From Patellaria atrata CBS 101060 (Eukaryota > Ascomycota > Dothideomycetes > Patellariales > Patellariaceae), in contig MU006102.1 in assembly GCA_010093705.1 (NCBI GenBank), positions 128,123 through 192,122 of the forward strand: a stretch of DNA of 64,000 nt, given 5' to 3'. A program made the translations under genes and the position numbers. The notes beneath the pieces are model-generated. The model searched no databases. It was given only the letters and a program-made list of their open reading frames with translations, and had not been told where the DNA came from. This document shows positions 31,597 through 43,300 of this stretch, piece after piece. How positions within the stretch are numbered: the stretch's first letter is position 1; each line of letters opens with the position of its first letter.

Positions 31597-33729
31597 CTAT
31601 CTTGGTCTTGTGTATTTCCCTTTCCTCATTTCTTCCTTCAGGCTTTCCTGCTGGCTCGGTAAGGGAGCCCTTTTCCTCACTGAACCTCCTGTAGCACCGA
31701 CACCAGTCTGAGTGTCAATGGGTTGTGGTGGTGGAAGGATAGGAAAGCCAGGTAGTGCGCCAGGAGGGGGCGGTGGTGGGAATCCGGGAGGGAGTTGGAA
31801 GCCCGGTGGTGGAGGGAACGGTAGACCTCCCGGTGGAAATGGAAAAGGAGGTGGAACGAATTGTCCATTTGCGCCTGGTGGAGGTAACGGGGGCAATGGT
31901 GGCATCTTTCCTCCAAAGAGTTCGTTGAGCCTGGACATGTCAATGTTTCCAGGAGGCGGAACAGGAGGCATATTTGGGATATGAGGGGGTAAGGGTGGCA
32001 TTGCAGGGGCGGAACCGATTCCAGGTAATTGTGCTCCTACCTCTTTAAGAGCGGTCATTCCAGGAAGACCAGGAAGGATTGGTTGTCGAGAAGGCATCTT
32101 TTGGTCCACGAGGCCTTCAGCTTCATCCTCCGCCTCCTGCTCCTCTTCTTCTCGCATCTGTCTTCTTCCATCGCGTCGATCGTAGGTGCCTTGAGCTTCG
32201 GCCGCTGCTTGGCCGATGTGGTAGCGATCGGTAACGAAATGTGACTCTCCTGGGCGAGGGCGAGTCCAGAAACGAGTTATGCGATCGTTCGAGCCGGAAG
32301 CAAGTATATGGCCTACGGGGTGCCAATTCAACGTCCAGATTGCAAATTCATGTGCGAATGGAACACGATGAGCTGGATAAATGGTCTGTGAGGGTGTATT
32401 TGACGGGTCTGGGCTATCATATGGACAAATAGTCGAAGCGGTACCTGCTGGAGGATTTTCTTCATCTAGCAGATAGTGGAAAAGAGCCCCATCAACACCT
32501 CCAGTAGAGAGAAGGTTACGGTGAATGGGATGCCAAGTGAGAGTGGTAATGTCCTTTTCATGGCCTTTCAATAAGAGCACATCACGCATCATGCGGATGT
32601 CAAATATTCTCGCTGTTTGATCCCTAGCACAAGAAGCCAACATGACACCCTGAGATGGTTCGAAAGAGGTCTTCTGAATGGCATTCTTGTGACCATGTAG
32701 AGTTGTAAGACATCGGCCCGTTCTTGGATCCCACAATTTGATAGAGTGATCTTTTGATCCGGACACTAGTAGACCTTTAGTAGGATGCCAGTCTACAGTT
32801 TTTGCTTCCCAATTATGCCCGGTCATTGTTGAAACCTCGACGCCCTCAGCAAAGTCGAAAATTTTTAGACTAGCATCGTCTGATGCGGTGACAAATTTGG
32901 CATCAGTTGGTGCAAACGCGAGATCTCTGATTGGATCCATATGAGCTTGGATCGCTTTGACGTTGTTGAAGTTTGGCTGCCAATATTTGACTATGCCATC
33001 ATGATCAGCCGATACGAGCCAATCTCCGCTACGAGAATATTCTGCGGCACGAATAGCAGAATCGTGAGCCTTTGAGAAAATAGTCAATATGATTTTAACA
33101 AACCGATTGGACGGAGCTTACCTGCATGATGGTTTCGAAGTTGAAGCCCATGCCATTCCATAGTGTGAACTCTCCGCTCGTAGATCCTGTCAAGAGACGT
33201 CGTCCTTCCGGTGTCCAACGAACAATGTTGATCGGATGTTTAACTTTGTTGAGGGAGGAATGGAGGTGTTTGGCTGGAATAGTGTCAACAGCATTGGTTA
33301 CTCTCGCAGCAGGTGGCAGCATCTGGATTTATAAGTATTAGGAGTTAGAGTATAAAGGGGTTTGGGTACTAACATCAACGATGTAGCTTGCACTTGGTCG
33401 TTCCATTTCCATGTTCATCGCGGCTTTGTATCGTGGGCGTCGATGTCGCATCCATTGCACCATAGTTGAGCCATAGTCGGTGACGGGACCTGGATCGGAT
33501 ATATCCCAGTCAGCACCCCATAGACATTGCCACCATGATAAGGAATTTTCGTCCGTTATAATGATACGTTCACCAAAAGAAAGTTGCTCTTGTGCATAGG
33601 GCGCTTGCAGCATAGAAAGCTTCTTGCACTCGAAGCTACCATTATAATAGAACGTAACAGGGGAATTCACGTACGTCGTGTCTGTCTCCTCGCGCCTCCT
33701 TCAAATCCAGATGGGATATGGTGCTCCAT
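31597..33729 (-). CDS. PFS2: Polyadenylation factor subunit 2, WD40 protein
   Basis: Exons 33729-33675, 33489-33374, 33322-33122 and 33069-31597 give 614 residues. The N-terminus has [20 protein letters not shown], the conserved segment before the propeller in Pfs2/WDR33. Seven WD40 repeats follow ([101 protein letters not shown]). The C-terminal 130 residues are a Pro/Gly-rich tail, as in WDR33. Pfs2 is a scaffold of the cleavage and polyadenylation factor; with the CPSF30 homologue it helps recognise the poly(A) signal in the nucleus. It is divergent from DGAT1 with 709 bp between. Confidence 0.93.
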
Positions 33730-34438
33730 CTTGCGCAGCTAGTTCTTGACCTGTTTATGATGTTTCGTGAGCTATCTCTGCGACTCAGGCAGAGTTTAGG
33801 TTCGTAAAGGACGTATCGAGGCGGGCGTCAAATGCCAAGGTAAGGAAATCATACCATGCAGTGACGGATGCTCAAGGTAGAAACATTTTAGCACTGTCGA
33901 GACAATCGAAGTGAGGTGATGTTTCGAAAGAGAGTCGCGATGGAATGAGGTCAGATTAAATGTTGCAGAGACGCGAAGCAAGGGTCCACGTCGGGAAGCT
34001 GTTCAAGCCACAACCTTATTTATTAGCGTGAATAGCCACAGATACGCAAAGCCACACCCCATGCATGGCCGGTTATGTTCCCTCTGATCTGCATGACGCC
34101 CCAACGCTTTTCCTTCCACCAAACTCTCGTTCGTCCGGAATGCTGGAACTTTGGAAGCTCTTAATAAGAGTCCGCCACTACCATGATTCAATCATTTCTG
34201 CTCACCCCAAATATGGATTCTCCTCAATTTCTACAATACTTCATATGCCTCATTCTGGAGCGTTGCAGGCAAACGCGCTTCTTAAGGTCCAGATAACCTG
34301 AATCGCATGTGGAAGGCACCAATTACGTCGTCCTGTACTATTACCAAGTTTTAACATACATCGCTTTACTTCTGTCCTGATAACCCCACCACAACCCATC
34401 CATTGAGCTCTGGAGAGGGGTACTGTATTGTGTAGAGT
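33730..34438. promoter_or_regulatory. Divergent region between PFS2 and DGAT1
   Basis: 709 bp holding both promoters; no gene or specific motif recognised. Confidence 0.5.
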
Positions 34439-36125
34439 ATGATCAGTATGGGTACTCTTATCGACACAGCTATTACTACGAGCAATGATGTCCCCAATAC
34501 GAGCATTGAGGAGAAGTACGCCCAACATGCAGAGTCTGCGGCACAAAATGGCAGCACCCAGAATGGCAGCACCCAGAAACGCAGCACTCAGAATGGAAGC
34601 GCCCTAAATGGATCATTGAGGGAGATTGAAGAACCAAAATACAGACATGTATTTGCCGTTCATGCAAAGTCGCGCCCTTCAATGCTCAGTAAAGATGCGG
34701 AGAAAACTCCAAGCTTCCTGGGGTTCAGAAACCTCATGGTGCTTGTTCTCGGTAGGTCAGATTTCAGAGCAGAGCAAGACTATCGCAATTGACAGCCCAA
34801 TAGTCGTCTCGAATTTAAGATTGATGATTGAAAACTTTAAGAAGGTATGTTTCAATCTGATGATATCATTTATCCTCTCTGACATTGAACAGTACGGCGT
34901 CCTTATTTGTATTCGATGTCACGATTACCGTCGCGAGGATATCATCTACGGAGCCATCTTATACTTCTCAGTACCATGTCATCTCTTCGCCGCCTACATC
35001 ATCGAACTCGCGGCCGCACAATCAGCCAAAGGAGCCATAGCTCGCATGAAGAAAGCTAGTGACCAAGGTCAAGTTTCATCCTCCAACGAGTTAGAAAGAG
35101 CTCCCCTGAAAACCGCATGGGCTCTCATCGCTCTCGCGCACGGCGTAAATGCAACCCTCAACCTCATTATCGCAACAACAGTAGTATACTACTACATCCA
35201 CCATCCAGGCATCGGCACCCTCTGCGAACTGCATGCCGTAATTGTCTGGCTCAAAACCTGCTCTTACGCCTTCACGAACCGGGACCTCCGCCACGCCCTC
35301 CTTTCCCCTCCCAGATTCGCTCCCCTCCCCTCAATCTACTCCTCCTGCCCTTACCCGCGCAACATCACCCTCCGCAACCTGACCTACTTCTGGTGGGCCC
35401 CCACTCTAGTCTACCAACCCGTCTACCCCCGCACCGACAACATCCGCTGGTCATTCGTGCTCAAGCGCGCTCTGGAAGTGGTAATCCTCAGCATCGCAAT
35501 CTGGATCGCATCCGCCCAATACGCCGCCCCCCTCCTCCTCAACTCCCTCGACTCCTTTAGCACGCTCAACCCCCTCGCAATCCTCGAGCGCCTCATGAAA
35601 CTCTCCACCATCAGCGTCTTCTGCTGGCTCGCCGGCTTCTTCGCCCTCTTCCAGTCCTTCCTCAACATCCTCGCCGAACTCCTCCGCTTCGCCGACAGGG
35701 AGTTCTACGACGATTGGTGGAACTCCACCAGCGTTCGCAGGTACTGGACCACGTGGAATAAACCCGTCAGCCATTTTATGAGACGACATATCTACTCGCC
35801 ACTCGTCTCCCGCGGTGTTCCCCCTTCTCTGGCCCAGATCCTTGTTTTTGTCTTCTCCGGTGTCCTGCATGAGCTCTTGGTCGGTGTGCCTACGCACAAT
35901 GTCATCGGTGTCGCGTTCGCGGGTATGGTGCTGCAGATCCCGCTCATCGCGCTGACGGATGGGATCAGTAAGATTAGAGGCATGGGCGGCAAGGTCGCGG
36001 GGAACGTGGTATTTTGGGTGAGCTTTTGTCTGGTCGGACAGCCCCTTGCCGCTTTGCTGTATTTCTGGGCATGGACGGCTAAGTATGGGAGTGTGAGTAA
36101 GCCGTATCTATGGACTAGGAGATGA
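34439..36125 (+). CDS. Diacylglycerol O-acyltransferase 1 (MBOAT family)
   Basis: Exons 34439-34755, 34796-34844 and 34893-36125 give 532 residues. The cytosolic N-tail contains a QNGST-type repeat. After it come SFLGFRNLMVLVL and VVSNLRLMIENFKKYGVLI, the conserved first helix of DGAT1, which needs the 49-nt exon to be complete. Later helices carry the family signatures FYDDWWN and FSGVLHELLVGVP with the catalytic His of MBOAT enzymes. The enzyme makes triacylglycerol from diacylglycerol and acyl-CoA in the ER. The exon 1 donor is set at GTCAGA because only this keeps the conserved frame. A start at the second ATG (34448) is equally possible. It is convergent with the MGST3-like gene. Confidence 0.88.
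34544..34618 (+). repeat. 15-bp coding minisatellite in DGAT1
   Basis: Five tandem 15-bp units, the first CAAAATGGCAGCACC, encode QNGST, QNGST, QKRST, QNGSA and LNGSL. Units decay toward the 3' end. The length is a multiple of three, so copy-number change would keep the frame. Confidence 0.85.
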
Positions 36126-36338
36126 GGATCTCCGTAGGGTCCTGGAAGATGGAAATTGTTGGAATAAAAGGGGAGTTTGGATTATGTCCGGTTGGAGTTG
36201 AGGATATCTGGATTTTAATGACTTGGGTTTTAGACTATACCGTAAGGATAGATTTAATGTAATTCCTCACGGGAACAATCGATGGTTTTATATATCCCAT
36301 CACTTCTCCACATCCCCCCAAATCCTCCTACCACCCCC

Positions 36339-37085
36339 CTATCTCCCAACAACACCCAATCCAACCCACCCCGCCATCCCAACCAACACAGCCTCGCACA
36401 CCCAAAACCCACTCCCCATCAGCCTCCCACGTCCATTCGGCTTCTCCGCATCCGTATACCCAATCATATACAGCACCCGGCTCACCAGCCACCCCACACC
36501 CAACGCCGTCGTCGTGAGCGGGTACTGGGTCCCGGCGATCAGCATCGAGACGGAGGTCAAGGTTAGGTTTTCGAGGTAGTTGGAGTGAGCGCGCTGGGCG
36601 CAGTTGAAGAGGTGGAGTTTCTGAGGGTGTCAGTTGGTTTNNNNNNNNNNNNNNNNNNNNNNNNNNNNNNNNNNNNNNNNNNNNNNNNNNNNNNNNNNNN
36701 NNNNNNNNNNNNNNNNNNNNNNNNNNNNNNNNNNNNNNNNGAAGGAAACCAGGAGAAGGAGGGATTTGACACGTGGGAACGGGGGGTTCTACACACCTTC
36801 TTCATGTCCGGGTCCGCTTGGGCGATTTGCTCCGCGCTTGCCATGTAGTTCGGGTACATGACTTTGGCGGCGCGGCGGTAGGGGCCGACGCGGAGGCCGT
36901 GGTAGACGCAGAGGAGGAAGGAGGCGGCTGTTGTCATCACGACGTAGCTGTCGGGTGTGGGTTAGTTTTGGTTTGGCAATGGGATATGGGTTTTGAAGGG
37001 AGTGGGTTGGTGGTGGGGAATGGGTTGGTGGTGGTGAGAGCGCAACGTACCCATATTCCTTGGGGACCTCGATCGTGGTCGTCAT
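36339..37085 (-). CDS. Microsomal glutathione S-transferase 3-like MAPEG protein
   Basis: Exons 37085-37051, 36947-36797 and 36620-36339 give 155 residues, the usual MAPEG length. Four hydrophobic helices are visible: VVMTTAASFLLCVYHGL, LTLTSVSMLIAGTQYPLTTT, ALGVGWLVSRVLYMIGY and FWVCEAVLVGMAGWVGLGVV. The segment KLHLFNCAQRAHSNYLENL matches the FNCAQRAHxNxLE glutathione-binding signature of MGST3. Family members are ER or outer mitochondrial membrane proteins with glutathione transferase or peroxidase activity. The intron between exons 2 and 3 contains a run of 100 N, so its real length is unknown, but both splice sites are present and no coding sequence is lost. Confidence 0.88.
36641..36740. 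other. Assembly gap (100 N)
   Basis: Exactly 100 N, the usual placeholder for a gap of unknown size. It falls inside intron 2 of the MAPEG gene. Confidence 0.99.
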
Positions 37086-37978
37086 GTTGAGTTCGTGCTG
37101 GTCGCGCACTGTTGTTGCAAAGCGGTGAATCTGGTGGTCTGAGGCTTCAAGGGGATTCCCAAGGTTGCTGTAGAGAGGGGAGAGAAGCGGAGGGGAAGCT
37201 ACTGTATTTGAATCCCTCGGCGTAGCTCACAGTATTCTGGAAATTACCATCTCTCTTTTGTCCCCCAGACGGGAGACACAACCCAAGCTCCTCCCGTTCA
37301 CCGGTTTGACTTCGTACAGGTCGGATTTATTATGCACACGTCTATACTCGACAGTCAAGTACGAAAATGATGCATACCGGTACATGGGGGCCAAATGCCG
37401 TACAGTATCATATCAGTGCTTGGGATAAGTTCGCTATGGGCTCTCTCCGCAGGTACGGAGCAAATCAGAGCCCCGATTCGTATATCCTCGGATGAAGGTT
37501 GCTCCATTATCCCGGTTTGAGAGCTTTGCTTTGAAATCGCTTTCTACAGCTATCGGACTTGTTTGAAATCAAAGTCACCAGAATCATCGCATTTGAGGTG
37601 CGTGGACGGAGGCCGGATAATTTTCAATGCCAGAATATATGGAGATGAATGGGGATGTCGTCGGGTACTTATATACTTGATCCTCTCGCTGTGCTGACAT
37701 ACATTTTTGGGAAGTGTTGGTGGCCTTATTTTGGTCAAAGGAAAAGCACGACATTAAGCTTGAGTCTGTCGCGAGCTCCGATGTTATCATATCAACCTGG
37801 AAGTAAGGTACGGTGATCCATTGTTGTATTAGTTGTATTGTTGGTAAAAGAATTATTTACAATTGCTGTCATAGCCTCCGTCATCCTAAAGTGAGAACAA
37901 CTGATGGTACTAATGAACGTTAAGATAAACAGAACTGTTCATGGTACGTGTACAAGTAGAAAGTACACTTTTATTACA
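37086..37978. other. Intergenic region
   Basis: MAPEG promoter and ECM14 3' UTR. It contains CGTACAGG near 37315 and CCGTACAG near 37397. No gene seen. Confidence 0.55.
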
Positions 37979-39710
37979 TTACCTCCGCCGTCTTCGTCGT
38001 AACTCAGATGCCACGTCTTCCACGTCTTCAATCTCCGGCTCTGGCTCTGGGTCCTTTAGTTGCGGCTCTTCCGAAGATGCCGTGTCCGCAAGACCGATCT
38101 CACCCGCCAGATACTTGCCAAAGTATTTCACCGCATGTAGCATTTCCTTACCCGTCGGGATGATATTATCTTTCGGAAGCAGAAATCCGTAGCTTCCAGT
38201 ATCTCGGAGTTTGATTTGGTAGGCATAATTGACCCGTAGTTCATGATAGAACCAATCGAGCGCACTTCCACCACCGCTTTCCATGCGCGGGAAGATTTTC
38301 TTGACTCCGGTCATTGCTACGTTGCCTTGACATGCTGAGGTAGCTTTGTATTTGTATCCACCATGGGACACGCGGATTGCTTTGGCTAGCCCAAGTGCCA
38401 GTTCTTCTAGATTTTCCAAAGTTGGCGGAGACTCGGTACATGAAAAGGAGTAAGGATAGAGAACTTGTTGAGAGTATGAGTGAAGGTCGAGGAAACCAAC
38501 AAATTCCACATTGTGATTCTCCGTTTCATTCTTGGCCCAATCTGCGAACCTTTTGGCTTCTACACCCTCGAAAGGAGCTTCACCGGCGTAACTTTCCGAA
38601 CAGGGGTTGCCTCGGGAAGATTCGCCATCCCATTTGAAGTTGAAAGACCTATCCAAGTCCACGCCGTTACAGAAACGTAGCGATGTCGGTTGACGGTTCT
38701 TGCGCCACAAGCGATCAGTCTCCCAGCTATATACGTATCCGTCTGGATTAAGGGTAGGAATGAAAATCCAGTCAAAAGCTTCCAAAAGCTCAGTCACACT
38801 TCTTGACTTCCCGAAGGAGGTTATAAGGGACCATGCTACATAGTTGACAGTACTGACGCTGATCCATTCACGAGCATGAGAGCCACCGGAGATGATAATA
38901 GTCTTACGAGGACCAGAAGGTTTATCATTATTTTTCGGATGTACTCCCACGCGCATCGCAGGAATATCGCGGCCCTCATAGGATATACCGATGTTAGCTA
39001 AACGGACATGAGTGGGAAATAAGGACCTCAAAAGCTGCATCCAGTGCGTGATAACAGAAAGTGGTTGATAGTCACTGAAGAATATATTGTTCTCATGGAC
39101 CTTGGAAGAGCTGGAGGGACCGAGAGTAAAGGTCTTCAACCCATTTGAAGGTGCAGATGGATCACTGCCGCTCGATGGCTGGGTATCGAATATGGTCTCA
39201 GCAAGACTGAAGTCGCGCATCAAAGGCCTATGTGAATGCTTGAGAGAGTCCGGTAGAAGTCCCAGTAAAGATGGGACCTGTCAATGGTATTAGCCAACTG
39301 TCACTTTGGTGAGACAAACTAGTGCCCGAACCTACCACATCCTTTGCCATTCTTATATCGACCCAGTCTTCCGTGAACTCCCAAACATCCAGAAATAATA
39401 TGCTCGAGGCCTCCGCTAGGGCCGATGCTTCCTTCGGGGTGCTTATATTGAACCTCAGAACCATATCCTCGCCATATCTAGCCTGAAGCTTGCCCAGAGG
39501 CAGACCATGGTTTGCAAGCGATGAATCGACCTTTGGGGCAGTAAAGACATTCTGCTTCTCAGGTATTCGCCATATCTTTCTGATAATTTGGTCTGATATC
39601 CGTCTCCAGGGCCGTAAGTTATTTTCCGGGCGACTCGAGGATGGGATATCTGCGACGAGAGCAGTTGTGAGCGAGATCAGTGTGGCCAAGGTCAAGATAT
39701 CCGCTCTCAT
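37979..39710 (-). CDS. ECM14: ECM14, inactive metallocarboxypeptidase-like secreted protein
   Basis: Two exons, 39710-39336 and 39277-37979, give 557 residues. A signal peptide ([20 protein letters not shown]) leads into a propeptide-like region, then the M14 carboxypeptidase domain. The zinc ligands are kept: His and Glu in [14 protein letters not shown] and His in [10 protein letters not shown]. The general-base Glu of active enzymes is Lys481 in [15 protein letters not shown]. This loss defines the ECM14 group, which is considered inactive and linked to cell-wall organisation. The protein ends in six arginines, encoded at the very 3' end. It is divergent from the Sec7 gene. Confidence 0.92.
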
Positions 39711-40328
39711 TTTGAATGGTAGAAAGACTTGAGAAGGGTGATCTCAATGAAGCATAGTATTATTATCTACCTTTTGATAAATGTTTTTAGAGTATAGTCA
39801 ATTGGAAGACATGCAAAAGGTCTTGTTGAAGTGGGGAGTCGAGGGTTTAGTTCTGATGCCTGAATTGGCGGATCTTTTTGTCAAAGCCGCAGCGAATTGG
39901 AGGGGTTCGCATGAGGGCGGAGGTGGTGGAAGCTGGCCGTTTTCTCTGTGCTCTGTCAAACTCTCATTCACCATCAAACGTACTGCTACTTTCGTACATT
40001 TCTTTACATTCACAACTTCAAGCTTATCGAGGTACTTCTACGCGTCCTTGTTATTCCCCACCGTTTGTCGCCTGCCTTTGTTTATTGCAGCGCCGCCGCT
40101 CGTTTGTCAACAACATCTCTACCTAACACTCTCTTCCCCATCATCGTCTTCGCCCCTCGGATCTGCTTAAACCCGCTTCTTCAGCCTTACAGCTAAAGTA
40201 CCAGATATTCGGGCCAACCGCCTTGAATCCTTGAAACGCAACTCGAATTGCCTTGCGTAGCCCGCTCTACCTCTTCCTAACGCAGATGTCTTCGTAAACC
40301 ATATTTTGTTCACTCTTCATCTCTCGAC
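39711..40328. promoter_or_regulatory. Divergent region between ECM14 and Sec7 gene
   Basis: 618 bp. The right half is C/T-rich, as in a long fungal 5' leader for the Sec7 gene. Open frames here are low-complexity and not protein-like. Confidence 0.5.
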
Positions 40329-43300
40329 ATGCCTTTCTTGCGACCGAACCGTAGTGAGAAGGATTTGCGCAGACGAAGCACACTTGACCCTTACAATCTC
40401 TTCCGGCGCGGTGATCAAGACTCTCGAGCGAACGCTTCTTCCGATAACCTTTCCTCAGACCGTGGAGCTGTTTCTTACGATGGCGCGCGTCCAGATATTT
40501 CTAGCAGTGACATAGAGAGGTCTCCTTCCACAGCGGATCGCCCTACAACACCCGTGCAAGAACACACACCGAACACACGTCGATTCAGTCTCGCAAGATT
40601 CAGACATGCGTCAGATTCTCAATTGTCCGTAAAGGCTAAACAACAGGCAGAAAAGGAGAAGCCGCCGGTACCCGCAATGCCTACAGGTAAGTCAATGGTG
40701 GCTGATGTGTTTATGAGAACCATAACTGATGTCTATGCCTATAAGTAGCTCCTGCAATTATCACCACTGCGCCCACAATGGAACCTGTCATGGAAGATAC
40801 ACACTGGAGCCCGAATAGGAGGAGGTTCTTAACACTTGGGAAAAAGCCACGAGGTCGTGTGCTCGAGCAGATGGCGGCAGAAGAGAGGAGTAGTCAATCA
40901 GCACGTAACTCTTTTGAAAACCAACGGAAGACGATTGAAAAGAAGAAGAGAAACAAGCCATTTGGGAGTTTGCGAGGTTCGAGAAATGCAGAGGAGCCAG
41001 GTAGACTATCTGTCAGCCGCGCACGAGGAGCTCCTTCTGAGTCTGGAGACGAAGCAGATCTATCGGATCGCAATTCTGGAGAGAACGCAAGGACACCGCA
41101 AAACTCGAATAGTCCTTCCCCAAGCAGCTCCACCTTCTTCAAACTTTCGCGACGAAACAAGAATCGCAAGTCTCTATTCCCGCTTCCAGTCAAGATACCC
41201 CCGCCCGAATTTCCAGATACTGCGCCTACCACCCCTCGTGCTTCGACGAGTGCTAAAAGCTCGGGATCTGCAAATCAGTCTCCTGATGCTTACAGTCCCC
41301 CTTTAACTGCTATCCACCGGTCAGGTGTCGCAAACAATTCTTCCGAAGGAAAGGACTTGCCTTTGCAGTACAACACTCAAAATGCCGTAGCTCAGGCTTC
41401 GATAACTTTTGCCGCGCCAGCCGCCAGTTCACTCCTTAGAAACGATTCGAATGCCTCCGGTAGAACATCAAGTTCGTCTCCCATCGCTCAACGACCACTC
41501 CAAAGGAGAACTCGATCTTCTACTATGGGATCTGCGTGCGGAAGGGAAGAAGTGGCACCACCCACTCCACCATACGGAAGGACTTCGACCTCAACTGCTG
41601 GTCGAAACAGTTTTAGTAACCTTTTCAGTCTCGGGCACAGGTTCCGTCAGAATTCGGAACCTCACTCGCCCAGGCACGGTTCTCCTAGTCAAAATCATAA
41701 CGGAACTCCAGGCCACCTTTCGCATTCAAGCTCTATGAACATCAGCCGTGAACAACTTCTCCCTGAGCGTGAGGAAGGAGAAGCGCCAGGTAAATATCTG
41801 GAGCGTCTAGAGGAACATATAGTACGTAGCATGGTTGCCAGTATTTTAGCCAAGCACAATGACCCATTCTTTCTCTCCGTTCTACGGAGCTATATGCGAA
41901 AGTTTGCTTTCTTTGGAGATCCGATTGACTTCGCCATGAGGAAGCTACTCATGGAAGTGGAGCTACCGAAAGAAACTCAACAAATAGATCGAGTGCTAGA
42001 AGGGTTTGCAGATCGTTATTGCGAGTGTAATCCGGGCATATACATCTCCGTCGGTGAGTGGAGTAATCGATAGACGCCGTACTTTTACTAACTTGGTCTA
42101 GATCACGCCTATTTCATTACTTTTTCTCTAGTTCTACTACAATCTGATACCTTCAACAAGAGCGTGAAACGCAAAATGCAGAAACCTGATTATATCAGGA
42201 ACTCTCACCGTGAGGGAGATGGTATTTCTGAAGATGTCCTCGGCTGCATCTACGACAACATAGTGTACACACCATTTATCAAATTCGAGGATGACGTCGA
42301 TATCCGTGGCGTCAAAACCAAAGCGAAAAAACCGAAGGGACCCAAGACACTCAATAAAGTCGCTTCTGTAGACCCTGTAAAGAAAAGTTATCGAGAACCC
42401 ATCGATCCGTATACCTTGATCTTAGAGGGAAACTTGGATGTCCTGAGGCCACCTATTAAGGAGATTCTCAACTTGGATGATCCTTTTAACTATCTTGGCT
42501 CAGGCTCGAGTCTTGATATTAGGAATTACTACGGCATCTTTTCCAAATACGGTGTCCTTCAGATCATTTCCGCTAGATCTCGTCCTGAAGCGTTTATGTC
42601 TCCATCTTCAATGGAAAATCCAATGGACGCCACACCTGGCATCGTGGAAATGCCAGTGATTAAGGTTGGAATTCTTTGGCGTAAGGATACTAAGAGGAAG
42701 ACTGCTCGATCGCCATGGCAGGAATGGGGAGCTATTTTGACACGCTCTGGATTCTCTCTGTTCAAGAATTCAGGTTGGGTAAAAGGCCTGCTGCATCAAT
42801 TGGATTTACATCACAAACGTGGAAATACAGGCACACCCTGTGTTTTCGCCCCTCCTGTTCCTGACTACAAAGCCGATTACAGCATCCCAACTGAAGGTGC
42901 TGTGGCCTTGGTTGACGCTAGTTACAAGAAGCATAAGCACGCCTTTGTCATTTTCCGTAAAGGCAGTGGGGCTGAGGAAACATTCTTAGCAGAAAATGAT
43001 GCGGAGATGAATGATTGGCTCGGTAGGTTCAATTATACTGCAGCATTTGAAACCTCTGGTGTTCGACCGCGTGGACTTATGGGAGGCAATTACGATGGTC
43101 AAAGACAGCGAGGAATCAGACGGCTTGAGTCTTCAGCTTCCAGTAAATCCACTGAAACGGTTCAGACTCCCACTGGAGATGTCGTAATCCAGAGGGGAAA
43201 GATCGATAGACAGCTCGCTCATCAGATTATGGTAGCCCGTCGCGAGAACCTCCAAGTCAAGATCACAGAGAATGAGGAGAAGATCAGCCAAGCTATCAGA

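Noticed and set aside
31712-31984. Gly-rich plus-strand open frame of 90 codons
   Set aside because: It is the antisense of the Pro-rich PFS2 tail, and its Gly runs are simply the complement of Pro codons.
35117-35560. 147-codon frame rich in Pro and Arg
   Set aside because: It is an out-of-phase shadow of the DGAT1 exon; the real frame has the MBOAT signatures.
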